Assembly: GCF_000241265.1 (NCBI RefSeq)
Contig: NZ_BAEE01000087.1
Span: 1 to 35,290 of the forward strand
Origin: Gordonia araii NBRC 100433
GTDB lineage: Bacteria > Actinomycetota > Actinomycetes > Mycobacteriales > Mycobacteriaceae
Direction: 5' to 3'
Length of the DNA: 35,290 nt
Shown here: piece by piece, positions 1-10,400 of the stretch
Position numbering within the stretch: the first letter of the stretch is position 1
Layout of the letters: each line of letters starts with the position of its first letter
Translations under genes and position numbers: made by a program
Notes under the pieces: generated by a model
Databases searched by the model: none
What the model saw: only the letters and a program-made list of their open reading frames with translations
Told to the model about the DNA's origin: nothing

Positions 1-40
1 AGCAAACCTTGGGTCCACGATCTGGAACATGTCTATCGGA

Positions 41-463
41 TCAGAAGAAGCCTTCTTCGTCCTCGTAGTTCGCAATCTGCTTGAGCTCTTGCCAGGAGTG
101 AACTACCTTGGAATCAGTGAAGTAAGGGTCGTCGGGAACAGCATCTTCACTGGGTACTAGGACGCTTTCGGTAAGCTCTGGATGGAAAACAAGGCGTTGA
201 TCGACCATGAGTTCAAATATCAACTGCGCGACCGAATCCGATAGTGCTTCCGAATTGTGAATCATTATCGAACGTGCCGACTCAACGACGTCAAATGATG
301 ACTCTGCCAGTTCCATGACTGTTACAGCCGAGACCGTCGATTCGAAGGTTGGGTCGAATACGTCGCGCGCGACACGCCGTGCTCCATTCCGTTCCATGAT
401 CGTTAGTGTTCGATCAAGATCGAACCGGTCGTACCCATCAGGGCGATGTAAGAAGTAGCCCAC
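41..463 (-). CDS. Putative immunity protein of the adjacent nuclease toxin
   Basis: A 140-residue, acidic, soluble protein with no signal peptide or membrane segment. I do not recognise its family. It starts with GTG, preceded by a good ribosome binding site (GGAGGGA about 8 nt upstream) that lies across the end of the toxin gene; the gap to the toxin stop codon is only 5 nt, so the two are cotranscribed and probably translationally coupled. Toxin genes of the polymorphic type are normally followed directly by a small, acidic, cognate immunity gene, and this position and charge (many D/E residues, ending in an E/D-rich tail) fit. GC content is visibly lower than in the housekeeping genes, suggesting acquisition together with the toxin tip. 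The immunity role is inferred from context only; I cannot assign it to a named Imm family such as Imm52. Confidence 0.6.
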   Translation of the reverse strand: MGYFLHRPDGYDRFDLDRTLTIMERNGARRVARDVFDPTFESTVSAVTVMELAESSFDVVESARSIMIHNSEALSDSVAQLIFELMVDQRLVFHPELTESVLVPSEDAVPDDPYFTDSKVVHSWQELKQIANYEDEEGFF

Positions 464-468
464 GGCGG

Positions 469-2280
469 CTATCCCTCCTTAGGAAGATGGCGAATAACTA
501 CACGAGATAAATCGATACCCTCCTCTTTGTACAACTTTATTGCCAGCTCCATCGACCTCCGCTCAAGAAACGAGATACGGAGCCGATACCCATCAGGGAG
601 AGCGCGAAGTTGGCGTCTTATTTCCGGTATCAACTGTTCCGCGATCCAAGGCTTAAACTGTCCGTCCTTGTTGATGGAGCTGTCGTACTGTCCTTTGGCT
701 TCTTCCATGAATTTGTTGTGGTAGTCGATGCCGTCGTAGGCGACCTTCTGGATTTTGCCGTTCTCATCGATGTACTCAACCTCGTACTCGACAGCGACGG
801 GCAGGCCAGAAACCTGGGACTGGTGTTCGGCATTGACACGGGCACCCTTACCGCCCATGTTCCGGTCCTTCTTCACCACGAACCGTCCGTTGCCGGGTCG
901 TTCGGTGGGTGGCAGGCCTCTGATCGCGGCGGCGTGATCTTTGACGACTTCGTGGAGTTGGTCGATCTCGGCTTTACCGAACGCGGTCGCCTCGACGTGG
1001 ATCTGCGCTCGGATGGTGCCGCCACCACGGGCGGGTGGGTAGACGGCCGGGCAGGTGATCTGGGTCGAACCGTTCGGCGGCATCGCAGTACTACCGCTAC
1101 AAGTGTTGACCACCGCACCGTTGACACTGATCGTGATCCGGTAGTTCGCATAGACCGAATGCGGCGTCACCTCAGGGTCGGCGGTGATCCGATTACCAAT
1201 CCCAAACGTCACGGTGCAGGCCGTCGCCCCGCACGGCGACGGGCTGAAACGCCCCGTCGCGGTCCCCGACACCTGCATCCGCGGGTCTGTGGCGCGCCGC
1301 AACTCGCTGATCTTGCCCGCATAGTCGCGGTAGAACCGTTCGGTCTGGGCCGCGTTCATCATGTCAGTGTTGATATCGGCGCCAGCCCACTTGTCGCCCT
1401 TCTGACCGCCACCGGTCAACGAATCGATGCGGATCCGCTCGATCGTCGGCGGCTCCGGCAACGGTAACGGCGCTCCCGCACCGCCAGCATCGACCAGTTG
1501 AAACACCGGACCGCTGGCGCCGAGGGCGGTCGGGGTGGTGGTGATCGGCGGTGGTGAAACGTTCACCGACCGCGGATCGGACACAAACGTGGTGACACGT
1601 CCGCTGGTGATCGGTGTGGCGAGCCGCCCGTTCACCACGACCGGGTCACCGACCGTCACATTCTTGCCGTCGAGCAACGCCGGATCCAAGAACCGGCCCA
1701 ACTGGCCCGGCGCCAACACCGCAAAGTCGACACCGAAGAAGTTTTTCGGCATTTCCACCGGCCGGCCCGCCAGCTTCACCGGTGACTGCGGCGGGTTCAG
1801 CTGCTGCCACCCAGCGACATCACCGGTCAAGAAAGTACGGCCAGCGGCGGTGAGGAGTTCGAACTCGTGACCACCGATCAGCACCGTTCCGGCCAACTCG
1901 CCGGTGTTGCCCGCGACTACATCAACATCGACATCAGTACCGCCGGGCGTGACGATCCGGCCGGTGAACCGCACCCCCGGGGTCTGCACCAACCCAACCT
2001 GTGCGGCCGCCAACTTCATCCGCGCCATCTCCGCCGCCGACGGTACCGCCGCACCAGTCACCGTCCGCGGAACCAGACCCACCACCACGACCAACCCGCA
2101 GAGGACGACCAGCGCCACCGCGAGCGCCAGCACCACACGACGACCCCCACCACGCCTTTCCCGCAACGCCGGAGCCGGATACGACCCAGGCGACACCCGA
2201 CCCGACGACAACGGGCGTTGCGGTCCAGGCTGATTCGGTGCGGCGGTCACGCCGCGCAGACTATCAGCGCGGTCCGTCAC
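469..2280 (-). CDS. Membrane-anchored polymorphic toxin with C-terminal Tox-REase-5-like nuclease domain
   Basis: A 603-residue protein. Order of parts: a proline/arginine-rich cytoplasmic tail (about 1-48); one hydrophobic segment (about 49-72); an exported beta-rich region (about 78-250) whose pattern (VRFTGRI, GELAGTVLIGG, TFLTGDVAGW) recalls LppX/LprG-type lipoprotein folds, though no lipobox cysteine is present; a proline-rich linker; a middle domain with two cysteine pairs (about 300-450); and a C-terminal domain from about 485. That last domain has the Tox-REase-5 pattern: QSQVSGLP, then YDGID (D516), then EEAKGQY (E527, K529), which is a PD-(D/E)XK active-site layout, then a helix with RRQL and a final EEGI...VVIRHLP strand. 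It is predicted to cut nucleic acid in a target cell. The GTG start overlaps the end of pcnA by 17 nt. GC drops sharply in the toxin tip. Delivery route is unknown: no WXG100 or LXG motif and no secretion genes are nearby. Confidence 0.75.
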   Translation of the reverse strand: MTDRADSLRGVTAAPNQPGPQRPLSSGRVSPGSYPAPALRERRGGGRRVVLALAVALVVLCGLVVVVGLVPRTVTGAAVPSAAEMARMKLAAAQVGLVQTPGVRFTGRIVTPGGTDVDVDVVAGNTGELAGTVLIGGHEFELLTAAGRTFLTGDVAGWQQLNPPQSPVKLAGRPVEMPKNFFGVDFAVLAPGQLGRFLDPALLDGKNVTVGDPVVVNGRLATPITSGRVTTFVSDPRSVNVSPPPITTTPTALGASGPVFQLVDAGGAGAPLPLPEPPTIERIRIDSLTGGGQKGDKWAGADINTDMMNAAQTERFYRDYAGKISELRRATDPRMQVSGTATGRFSPSPCGATACTVTFGIGNRITADPEVTPHSVYANYRITISVNGAVVNTCSGSTAMPPNGSTQITCPAVYPPARGGGTIRAQIHVEATAFGKAEIDQLHEVVKDHAAAIRGLPPTERPGNGRFVVKKDRNMGGKGARVNAEHQSQVSGLPVAVEYEVEYIDENGKIQKVAYDGIDYHNKFMEEAKGQYDSSINKDGQFKPWIAEQLIPEIRRQLRALPDGYRLRISFLERRSMELAIKLYKEEGIDLSRVVIRHLPKEG

Positions 2281-3742
2281 GCTCGGCCCACCAACGCCGC
2301 AGTTCCGCCTCCGCCTCGTCGCGATCGAGGGGCCCGCGGTCCAGCCGCACCTCTTTCAGGTGCTTCCACGCCTGCCCGACCAGCGGTCCGGGCGGGATGC
2401 CGAGGAGCTCCATGATCGCGTTACCGTCCAGGTCGGGCCGGACGCGCTGCAGATCCTCCGCCGCCGCGATCTCGGCGATCCGCCGCTCGAGGTCGTCGTA
2501 ATTCTCCTGCAGCCGCTTGGCCCGGCGCTTGTTACGCGTCGTGCAGTCCGCGCGGACCAGTTTGTGCAGCCGCTCCAGCAAAGGACCGGCGTCGTTGACG
2601 TAGCGCCGCACCGCCGAGTCGGTCCATTTGCCGTCGCCGTAGCCGTGGAATCGGAGGTGCAGGAACACCAGCTGCGAAATGTCGTCGACCATCGCCTTCG
2701 GATACTTCAGCGCGCGCAGCCGCTTGCGGGTCATCTTCGCGCCGACGACCTCGTGGTGATGGAAGCTGACGCCGCCGCCGGGCTCGTGGCGCCGCGTCGC
2801 GGGCTTGCCGATGTCGTGCAGCAGGGCCGCCCAGCGCAGCACCGGATCGGGGTCCCCCGTCTCCAGGTCGATCGCCTGCTGTAGCACCGTCAGCGAGTGC
2901 GCGTAGACATCCTTGTGCTGGTGGTGCTCGTCGATGGTCAGCTTCATGCCGGGGATCTCCGGGATGATCTCCTCGGCGAGCCCGGTCTCCACCAGCAGAT
3001 CGATCGCCTCCAGGGCGTGCTCCCCGCAGATCATCTTGTCCAGCTCGACGCGAATCCGTTCGGCGGTGATCCGGTTGATCTCGGGCGCCATCGCCCGGAT
3101 CGCGTCGAAGGTGCGGGGCGCCACGGTGAACCCGAGCTGGGCGACGAAACGGACCGCCCGCAGCATCCGCAACGGATCGTCGCCGAACGACTGCTCCGGC
3201 TCGGCGGGGGTGTCGATGACGCCGGCCAGCAACGCCGACATCCCGTCGAGCGGGTCGTGGAAATCGGTGGCGCCGGCACCGGTGATCGCGACGGCCATCG
3301 CGTTGATGGTGAAGTCGCGGCGCACCAGGTCGCCGTCGAGGCTGTCACCGAAGGTGACGTCCGGGTTGCGGCTCACCTTGTCATAGACGTCGCTGCGGTA
3401 GGTGGTGATCTCGACGAGATGATCGCCCTTGCGAGCGCTCACCGTGCCATAGGCGATGCCGGTGTCCCAGACCGTGTCCGCCCAGTCCTCCAGGATCGCC
3501 ACCACGGCGTCCGGCCGCGCGTCGGTGGTGAAGTCGAGGTCGTTGCCGAGCCGGTTGAGCACCGCGTCGCGCACCGAACCGCCGACGAGGAACAGCTCGT
3601 GCCCCGCGTCGGCGAAGAGTTCGCCGAGCGGGTTGAGCACGTCGCCGAGGTCGCGCAGCGACACCGCCGCCGCGGCCAACAGTCGCGCACGCCGCAAATC
3701 GGACTCGGTCACGGGGTCAAAGCCTATCGTCTCCGCGGACAC
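2264..3742 (-). CDS. pcnA: CCA tRNA nucleotidyltransferase
   Basis: A 492-residue CCA-adding enzyme that builds or repairs the 3' CCA tail of tRNAs in the cytoplasm. The N-terminal nucleotidyltransferase head shows the class II signature GGSVRD (residues 54-59) followed by the metal-binding pair D68 and D70 in NDLDF. The neck region contains RMLRAVRFVAQLGF and the ERIRVEL helix. An HD domain follows with LLHDIGKP near residue 310 and HHHEVVGA, as in mycobacterial homologues (Rv3907c), suggesting an added phosphohydrolase activity. Length and order of domains are usual for the actinobacterial family. It is divergent from the NUDIX gene, as in Mycobacterium. Downstream, the toxin gene begins inside its last codons. 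The tRNA-Ala gene in this same window lacks an encoded CCA, so the enzyme has a local substrate. Confidence 0.95.
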   Translation of the reverse strand: MSAETIGFDPVTESDLRRARLLAAAAVSLRDLGDVLNPLGELFADAGHELFLVGGSVRDAVLNRLGNDLDFTTDARPDAVVAILEDWADTVWDTGIAYGTVSARKGDHLVEITTYRSDVYDKVSRNPDVTFGDSLDGDLVRRDFTINAMAVAITGAGATDFHDPLDGMSALLAGVIDTPAEPEQSFGDDPLRMLRAVRFVAQLGFTVAPRTFDAIRAMAPEINRITAERIRVELDKMICGEHALEAIDLLVETGLAEEIIPEIPGMKLTIDEHHQHKDVYAHSLTVLQQAIDLETGDPDPVLRWAALLHDIGKPATRRHEPGGGVSFHHHEVVGAKMTRKRLRALKYPKAMVDDISQLVFLHLRFHGYGDGKWTDSAVRRYVNDAGPLLERLHKLVRADCTTRNKRRAKRLQENYDDLERRIAEIAAAEDLQRVRPDLDGNAIMELLGIPPGPLVGQAWKHLKEVRLDRGPLDRDEAEAELRRWWAERDGPR

Positions 3743-3801
3743 GTCCGCGCAACCGCGGCGTCCACGGGAAACTTGAGGTTAAGGGCGGCTAGCATCGAAG
3801 C

Positions 3802-4818
3802 GTGTCCGCTGCCCAGCCCTCTCCGACCCCCCGCGACGACGCGGGTGCGGGCGAAGGCACGTCGCAACACCCCGGAAGGCGACGTCGCGGCCGTCGACGA
3901 CGGGGCCGCGGCGGCGGTGGGGGACAGGCACAGAGCGCCGGTTCCGGGGCCGCGGACAACGCGCCCGAGCGCCCGCACGATCCTGCCGACGGCACCGCCG
4001 CCCGTCCGAAACCCGGACCCAAACCGGGTCCGCGCCTGGTCTCCGAATCCGACCGAACCGGGGCGACGACCCCTACGCGCGACGGTGAGCGTCATCCGCC
4101 GAAGCCCTCCGACCTGGTCACCGCGGCGGCCAAGCGCGCCAAAGCGGCCACCTCCGGGCAGCGCAAGGACCGTGCCCGCAACCGCGGTCGCGGCGGACCG
4201 CGCCTGCGCACCGTGCGGGAGACCTCGGCGGGCGGACTCGTCATCTCCGACCTGTCCCGGCCGTTCGACGAGCTGTCGGCAGCACTGATCGGTCGGGTCG
4301 ACCGGCGCGGCCGGATGATGTGGTCGCTGCCGAAGGGACACATCGAAACCGGGGAAACCGCGGAGCAGACCGCGATCCGGGAGGTGGCCGAGGAGACCGG
4401 TATCCACGGTTCGGTCGTCGCACCGCTGGGCAAGATCGACTACTGGTTCGTCAGCGAGGGCCGGCGCATCCACAAAACCGTGCACCACTATCTCCTGCGC
4501 AGCACCGGTGGCGAACTGTCCGACGCCGACTACGAGGTCGCCGAGGTCGCCTGGGTGCCGCTGGTCGAACTCCCCAAACGGCTCACGTACTCTGACGAGC
4601 GACGATTGGCCCGGATGGCCGAGGGGGTCATCGCCGAGTTGACCGCCGATCCGGGCCGCTTGGCGCAAAGCGAAGCCGAGAACATCCGGACTGAGCCCAA
4701 CGACTATGAGAAAGCCGCAGCCGCACGCAACCAGCGTCGGAAGGACCCCACGCCGCCACCGTCCGCGCGCCGGCGCAGGCGCCGCGGTGGTCGTCGGCCG
4801 ACGCCGCCGGGTGACTAG
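3802..4818 (+). CDS. NUDIX hydrolase with basic low-complexity N-terminus (MutT4-like)
   Basis: A 338-residue protein. The first 140 residues or so are low-complexity, rich in R, G, P and A (including an [10 protein letters not shown] run), and probably disordered. The NUDIX domain follows, with the full Nudix box from G179 to about I201: [23 protein letters not shown], here seen as G179, E185, R193-E194, E197-E198 and G200. These acidic residues bind the metal that helps hydrolyse nucleoside diphosphate derivatives. The position next to pcnA and the DUF6049/murJ genes corresponds to Rv3908 (mutT4) in M. tuberculosis. Substrate is not deducible from sequence. The C-terminus is again very basic ([10 protein letters not shown]). 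The GTG start is the first good in-frame start after the divergent pcnA promoter region. Its stop overlaps the preferred start of the next gene. Confidence 0.88.
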   Translation: MSAAQPSPTPRDDAGAGEGTSQHPGRRRRGRRRRGRGGGGGQAQSAGSGAADNAPERPHDPADGTAARPKPGPKPGPRLVSESDRTGATTPTRDGERHPPKPSDLVTAAAKRAKAATSGQRKDRARNRGRGGPRLRTVRETSAGGLVISDLSRPFDELSAALIGRVDRRGRMMWSLPKGHIETGETAEQTAIREVAEETGIHGSVVAPLGKIDYWFVSEGRRIHKTVHHYLLRSTGGELSDADYEVAEVAWVPLVELPKRLTYSDERRLARMAEGVIAELTADPGRLAQSEAENIRTEPNDYEKAAAARNQRRKDPTPPPSARRRRRRGGRRPTPPGD

Positions 4819-7435
4819 CGTGCCGTGCCGCCAGGGCAGGGCCCGGCCGCTGGCGGCACTTCTCCTCCTGCTGGGGCTCGTCGCCAGTCCAGCACTCGGG
4901 ATCCCCGGCGCCGACGCAGCACCCGACCGCACCGCGCCCGGCCGGTCCGCGACGCCGGACACCTCCACCGGGTCGGATCTCCCCACGTCGGAAAGCGGCA
5001 GTCGGTTCGCGAAGATCTCGATCAACGGGGTGAAGCCGACGGTGGTCACCACCGCGACCGGGCCGAACGTCGTGGTAGCCGGCACTGTGCACAACACCGG
5101 CGACCGCATCCTGCGCTCCCTGCACATCCGGCTGCAGCGCGGTCAGCCGGCGCGACGCGCGGTCGACCTGCGCCGAGAACTGGCCGACGACCCGGCGACC
5201 TTCGAGATCAACGGCCCGTTCACCAAGATCGCCGACGAGCTGGCGCCGGGCGCCGGCACGGGCTTCTCCCTGAGCCTGCCGCTGAGCGGCGCGAACGGCC
5301 TGCGAATCACCGACCCCGGCGTCTACCCGATCCTGGTGAACCTCAACGCCACCCCCGACTACGGTGCGCAGGCGCGGGTCGCCGACTCACGCACGCTGCT
5401 CCCGGTGCTCTCCCTGCCGCCCAATCGGGAGCGCGCCCGCGAGTTCGCCCAGGACCCGACGGCCCCGGCCCACAGCGGTCTCGGCCCCGACGGTTCCATC
5501 GCCGCCAACACCCGCTCGCCGGCACGATTCACCATGCTGTGGCCGCTCGCCGCGCCCTCGCAGGTCGTGCCCGGCCGGGTCGGTGCCGGAGCGACCGACC
5601 GGATCGTGCTGGTGAACGAGGATCTCGCGCGATCGCTGGCTCCTGGCGGTCGGCTTCGCAACCTGCTGGCGGGTCTGCGCCCGGTCATCGGCGCGGCCGA
5701 CGACGATCCGCGCGCCGCCGTGCGCAACGGTCTCTGCCTGGCGATCGACCCCGACCTCCTCGTCACGGTCTCCGCGATGACCCGGGGCTATGGCGTGCTC
5801 GCCGACCCCGACGATCCGGCCGGCGGAGCGCAACCGGGCACCGGCGAGGCCGATGCCAAGGGTTGGCTGGCGGAGCTGACCGCCATCGCCGCGCGGCAAT
5901 GCGTCGTCGCCCTGCCCTACGCCGGGGCCGACCTCGACGCCCTGCACCGCGTAGCCAACACGGAACTGACCCGCCTCGCGGTGAGCGAGCCGGCCGACCT
6001 CGTCGACAGCATTCTCGGTGTCAAGAGCGTGCGCGGCATGGCCATCCCGGCGATCGGCGCCATCACCGACGACGGTGCCGCCGAGCTCGCCAAGGCCGAG
6101 GTCCCGTCCGCCCTGACGTCGGCCGACAGCATCGCGCCACGCGCGCGGAGCAACCCGGCCGGGCAGTATCTGGCCGACGGCGTGCGGGTGGCCACCTTCG
6201 ACCAGGCCATCAGCGCCGCCCTCGGAGCCGCGGGCAGCAGCCCCCGCACCCCGGTCCTGCAGGGCGAATCCGGCCGAGTCGATCTGACCGGCGAATCCAC
6301 CGTCAGCAGGCGCCAGGCCGCGCTGGCGGCGCTGGCGTTCCCGTCGATCGCCGTGCCCGATCCCCGGTTCCCGGCCCGACCGGGTGACCCCCTGCCGGTC
6401 AGCGGTCGCAGCTCGCTGATCTCGCCCCCGAGCCTGTGGTCCATCACCCCCGAGGATGCGGCCGATCTGGTGGCCACCGCCGGCCTGCTGCTCCGGGCCG
6501 GAGCCGCGACGGCCACCCCGCTCGCCGACCTCACCGGTGCCGTCGCACGCGCCAGCGCCCCCGCCCGGCTGGTCGCACCGCCGGGATCGGCGCTGGCCGG
6601 CGGTCCCTGGTGGCTGCCGTCGACACAGGCCGCCACCTCGATCGACTCGTCGGCGAACCTGACCTGGCAACTGCAGGGCGCCCTGGTCAACACGCCTTCA
6701 GCCGCCTCGACCCCGCAGCGCTACATGGCGCCGCTGCGGTACGACCTGCTGCGGGCGATCCCCAGTCCCACCGCGGCGACCCCCGGGACCGCTACCGCGA
6801 TGCGCGGGACCCGCGGCGAGCGCGTCACCGCGGTCGCCGACACTCTCCAGCTGATGCGCGACTCGGTGTCCATCCTCGACCCCGGCGGGAAGTACACGCA
6901 GGTTTCCGAACGCAGCCCGCTGCTGCTGGTGACCCGCAACGAACTCGCCCTGCCGATCAGGGTGCGGATCGAGACCGCGGCGCCGCTCGACTTCGACATC
7001 GGCGACGTCGGCGTCATCGAGATCCCCGCCCGCGGCACGCGCCAGGTTCAGTTCCCGGCCCGTTCCGAAACGTCGGAAGCGACGTCGGTGACGTTCACGC
7101 TCGTCTCCTCGTCGGGGGTGCTCCTCGGTGGCGAGCCGATCAAACTGTCGGTGAACTCGAACGCCTACGGCAAGCCCTTGTTCGTCGTCACCCTCGTCGC
7201 GGCCGCGATCCTCATCCTGCTCGTCGCGCGGCGCCTCTGGCACCGCTTCCGCGGCGAACCGGATCCGGCCGACGCCGATCGGCCGGAGGCCAGCGCGCAG
7301 GACCGCTTCCTCGCCGGACGGGACTACACCTGGCGACACAATGAGGCCGCCCACTCCACCGCGCCCACCGAGGCCGCCAACCCACCGGGCGAAGCCCACC
7401 GGCACCCGGCAGACTCGGAAAGCACCGATGACTGA
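4811..7435 (+). CDS. Secreted/membrane DUF6049-type protein (Rv3909 homologue)
   Basis: An 874-residue protein from the GTG that overlaps the NUDIX stop codon; an open frame continues upstream but only inside the NUDIX gene. The N-terminus is a clear signal peptide ([18 protein letters not shown]...[10 protein letters not shown]). A large exported region follows, and one membrane segment lies near the C-terminus (about residues 790-812, [17 protein letters not shown]), followed by a charged cytoplasmic tail. This type I membrane topology and the place directly upstream of murJ match Rv3909 of M. tuberculosis, a conserved protein of unknown role. The murJ start (ATGACTGA) overlaps its stop, so expression is coupled. 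A role in cell envelope assembly alongside MurJ is plausible from position but is only an inference. Confidence 0.85.
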   Translation: MTSVPCRQGRARPLAALLLLLGLVASPALGIPGADAAPDRTAPGRSATPDTSTGSDLPTSESGSRFAKISINGVKPTVVTTATGPNVVVAGTVHNTGDRILRSLHIRLQRGQPARRAVDLRRELADDPATFEINGPFTKIADELAPGAGTGFSLSLPLSGANGLRITDPGVYPILVNLNATPDYGAQARVADSRTLLPVLSLPPNRERAREFAQDPTAPAHSGLGPDGSIAANTRSPARFTMLWPLAAPSQVVPGRVGAGATDRIVLVNEDLARSLAPGGRLRNLLAGLRPVIGAADDDPRAAVRNGLCLAIDPDLLVTVSAMTRGYGVLADPDDPAGGAQPGTGEADAKGWLAELTAIAARQCVVALPYAGADLDALHRVANTELTRLAVSEPADLVDSILGVKSVRGMAIPAIGAITDDGAAELAKAEVPSALTSADSIAPRARSNPAGQYLADGVRVATFDQAISAALGAAGSSPRTPVLQGESGRVDLTGESTVSRRQAALAALAFPSIAVPDPRFPARPGDPLPVSGRSSLISPPSLWSITPEDAADLVATAGLLLRAGAATATPLADLTGAVARASAPARLVAPPGSALAGGPWWLPSTQAATSIDSSANLTWQLQGALVNTPSAASTPQRYMAPLRYDLLRAIPSPTAATPGTATAMRGTRGERVTAVADTLQLMRDSVSILDPGGKYTQVSERSPLLLVTRNELALPIRVRIETAAPLDFDIGDVGVIEIPARGTRQVQFPARSETSEATSVTFTLVSSSGVLLGGEPIKLSVNSNAYGKPLFVVTLVAAAILILLVARRLWHRFRGEPDPADADRPEASAQDRFLAGRDYTWRHNEAAHSTAPTEAANPPGEAHRHPADSESTDD

Positions 7436-10400
7436 CCGCGACGACGCTGAGCCGGAATTCGACGCTCCCCCCGGTGGGTTCCGGCCGCTGTCCGGACCGC
7501 TCGCCGACCCCGATCACCCGGCCGCGCAGCCCATGCCGGGCCGGGCGCCGTCGCGGCGAATCCCGCCGCCGCCCCGGCCGGCTCCCCGTCGGCTCCCGCC
7601 CAATCCCCAGCCACCGGCACGAGCCGCACAGGCAGCGTCGAAGACCTCCGACGCCTCCGTGATGCGCACCGGAGGGTCGATCGCGCTCGCGACGCTGATC
7701 AGCCGCATCACCGGATTCATCCGCACGGTCCTGCTGGTGGCCGTCCTCGGCGGCGCGATCGCGTCGGCCTTCCAGGCCGCCTACGTGCTGCCGAACATGA
7801 TCGCCGAGGTCGTCCTCGGCGCGGTACTCACCGCCATCGTCATCCCCGTCCTCGTCCGCGCGGAATCCGAGGACCCCGACGGCGGTCAGGGATTCATCAA
7901 TCGCCTCTACACCCTGACCGTCGTGCTCCTCGGCACGGCCACCGTCATCGCGCTGATCGCCGCGCCGCTGCTGACGCTGATGAACGTCGGGTCCGGCGGC
8001 GAGGTCAACCGCCCGCTGACCACCGCGCTGGCCTACCTGCTGCTGCCGGAGATCCTGTTCTACGGGCTGTCCGCGCTGTTCATGGCGATCCTCAACGTCA
8101 AGAACGTGTTCCGGCCGGGCGCGTGGGCGCCGGTGCTGAACAACGTCGTGCAGATCGCCACCCTCGCACTGTTCTACGTGATGCCGGGCGAACTGACGAT
8201 CAACCCGGTCAAGATGACCAACCCTCAGCTCCTGGTGCTCGGCATCGGCACGACCCTCGGTGTGGTCGTCCAGGCCGCCATCCTGTTGCCGTACCTGCGC
8301 CGCGCCGGTGTTCAGCTCCGCTGGAAGTGGGGGCTGGACGCCCGGCTGCGCAGCTTCGGCAACATGGCCGCCGCGATCGTCGTCTACGTGCTCGTCCTGC
8401 AGGTCGGACTCGTCATCACCTACCGCATCGCGGCCACCTACGCCGAGTCCGGAATCATCGCCTACGCGACGCACTGGCAGCTCCTGCAGCTGCCCTACGG
8501 CGTTCTGGGCGTCACGATTCTGACCGCGCTGATGCCCCGGTTGTCACGCAACGCCGCCGCCGACGACACACGTGCCGTGCTCGCCGACCTGTCGCTGGCG
8601 ACCAGGCTCACCATGGTCTCGCTACTGCCCATCGTCGCCTATATGAGCTTCTTCGGCACCGAGATCGGCCTGGCCATCTTCAACTTCGGCAACTTCGGCG
8701 AAGGCGACGCCAGCCAGCTCGGATCGGTACTGGCGTGGGGCGCCTTCACCCTCATTCCCTACGCGATGACCCTCGTCCAGCTCCGCGTCTTCTACGCCCG
8801 CGAAGACGCGTGGACCCCGACGGCCATGGTCATCGGGATCACCGCCGTCAAGGTGGGCTCCTCCTTCCTGGGCCCGGTCCTGTTCGACGACCCCGACATG
8901 ATCATCCGCTGGCTGGCACTGTCGAACGGGCTCGGCTACCTCGTCGGCGCCATCGTCGGGCACTACCTGCTCCGCTCCCACCTGGGCAACGAGCGCATGC
9001 CGGCGGTCGCCCGCACCACCGTCATCACGCTGGTCGCCTCGCTCGCCGCCGTCGGCCTGACCTGGGCGCTGGCCCGGTTCACCCCGATCGACCGTCTGGC
9101 GTCGTCCTGGGGGAAGGTGGGGCCGGTGCTGTACGTCGGCTTGACCGCCGTCTTCGCGCTCGGTCTCGCCTACGCCGTCATGGCCGCGGCCAAGGTGCCC
9201 GACGTCGTCGCCATCACCACGATGGTCCGTCGCGCCCTCGGACGCTTCGTCCCCGCACTGGCACCGTCCTCGACGGACTCACCCACTGCGGACGAAACGG
9301 CCTTGACAGTTCAGTTTCCACGGATTGGCGCCGAGGAATCGCTACCCTACTCTGGTCAGGTCGAGGTCGTGCGGCGCTTCGATCGGGGAACCGCGACGTG
9401 GCAGTCCTTCACAGTCCACAGCGGCGGTGCAGTCGGCACCGGCAGCTTCCCCTATCAGCCGCGCGGCGCCGACGGTCGCGCCCGACCGGATATGCGTTAC
9501 CGCAGGAGAGGAATGCCGATAATGAGCGACGGCACCGGCAAGGACGCCGCGTCAGGCTCCATCGAGGACTCCTCCTCGACGGAGGCACCGGCCGAGGAGC
9601 CAACCTCGACCGGCACCGACGCGAACGCGGACGCCGCACCGCCCGGTCAGCGGCTCCGCGGACCCCGCCTGGTGCCCGGGGCCGCCGTCGCCGGCGGTCG
9701 GTACCGGCTCATCGCCCACTGCGGCGAGTCGCGCGGACTGCACTTCTGGCACGCCCGCGACATCAACCTCGACCGCGACGTCGCGCTCACCTTCGTCGAC
9801 GCCGAGCAGCTGGCCGAGCCGCCCAAGGCCGGCGAGACACCGAGCGCACACGGCCAGGGGCCGCAGGCCGTTCTCTCGCGCACGCTGCGCATCGGGAATC
9901 TGAACTCCGCCGGCGCCGCCCGCGTCCTCGACGTCATCCGCGGATCGTCGGGCGGCATCGTCGTGGCGGAATGGGTGCCCGGTTCGTCGCTGGCCGACGT
10001 CGCGGCCACCCGCCCGTCGCCGATCGGCGCCGCCAGGGCCGTCCGCGCACTGGCCGCGGCTGCCGAAGCCGCCCACCGCACCGGTGGCGCCCTGTCGATC
10101 GACAGCCCCGACCGCATCCGGATCTCCACCGAAGGCGACGCGGTCCTCGCCTTCCCTGGCACGCTGGCCGGCGACGACAAGACCTCCGACGTGCGCGGTC
10201 TCGGCGCCGTGCTCTACGCCCTGCTGCTCGACCGGTGGCCGCTGACCGCCGACGCCGCCGCCACGACCACCGAGAAGGAGACCTCGGACCGGGTCGGCGG
10301 AATGCATCCGGCGTTGCCCGACGACCAGGGAACCGGACCGATCGAGCCGCGGCGGGCACGTCCCCAGGTTCCGTTCGAGATCTCCGCGGTCGCCGCGCGC

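Noticed and set aside
610..1467. Plus-strand frame of 285 codons opposite the toxin gene
   Set aside because: It has no ribosome binding site or domain, and the minus-strand toxin has clear domain structure over the same region.
9303..9348. TTGACA in the murJ linker with a later TACCCT as a possible promoter for the pseudokinase part
   Set aside because: The spacing of 34 nt is far outside the 16-19 nt needed, and no -10 is present at the right place.
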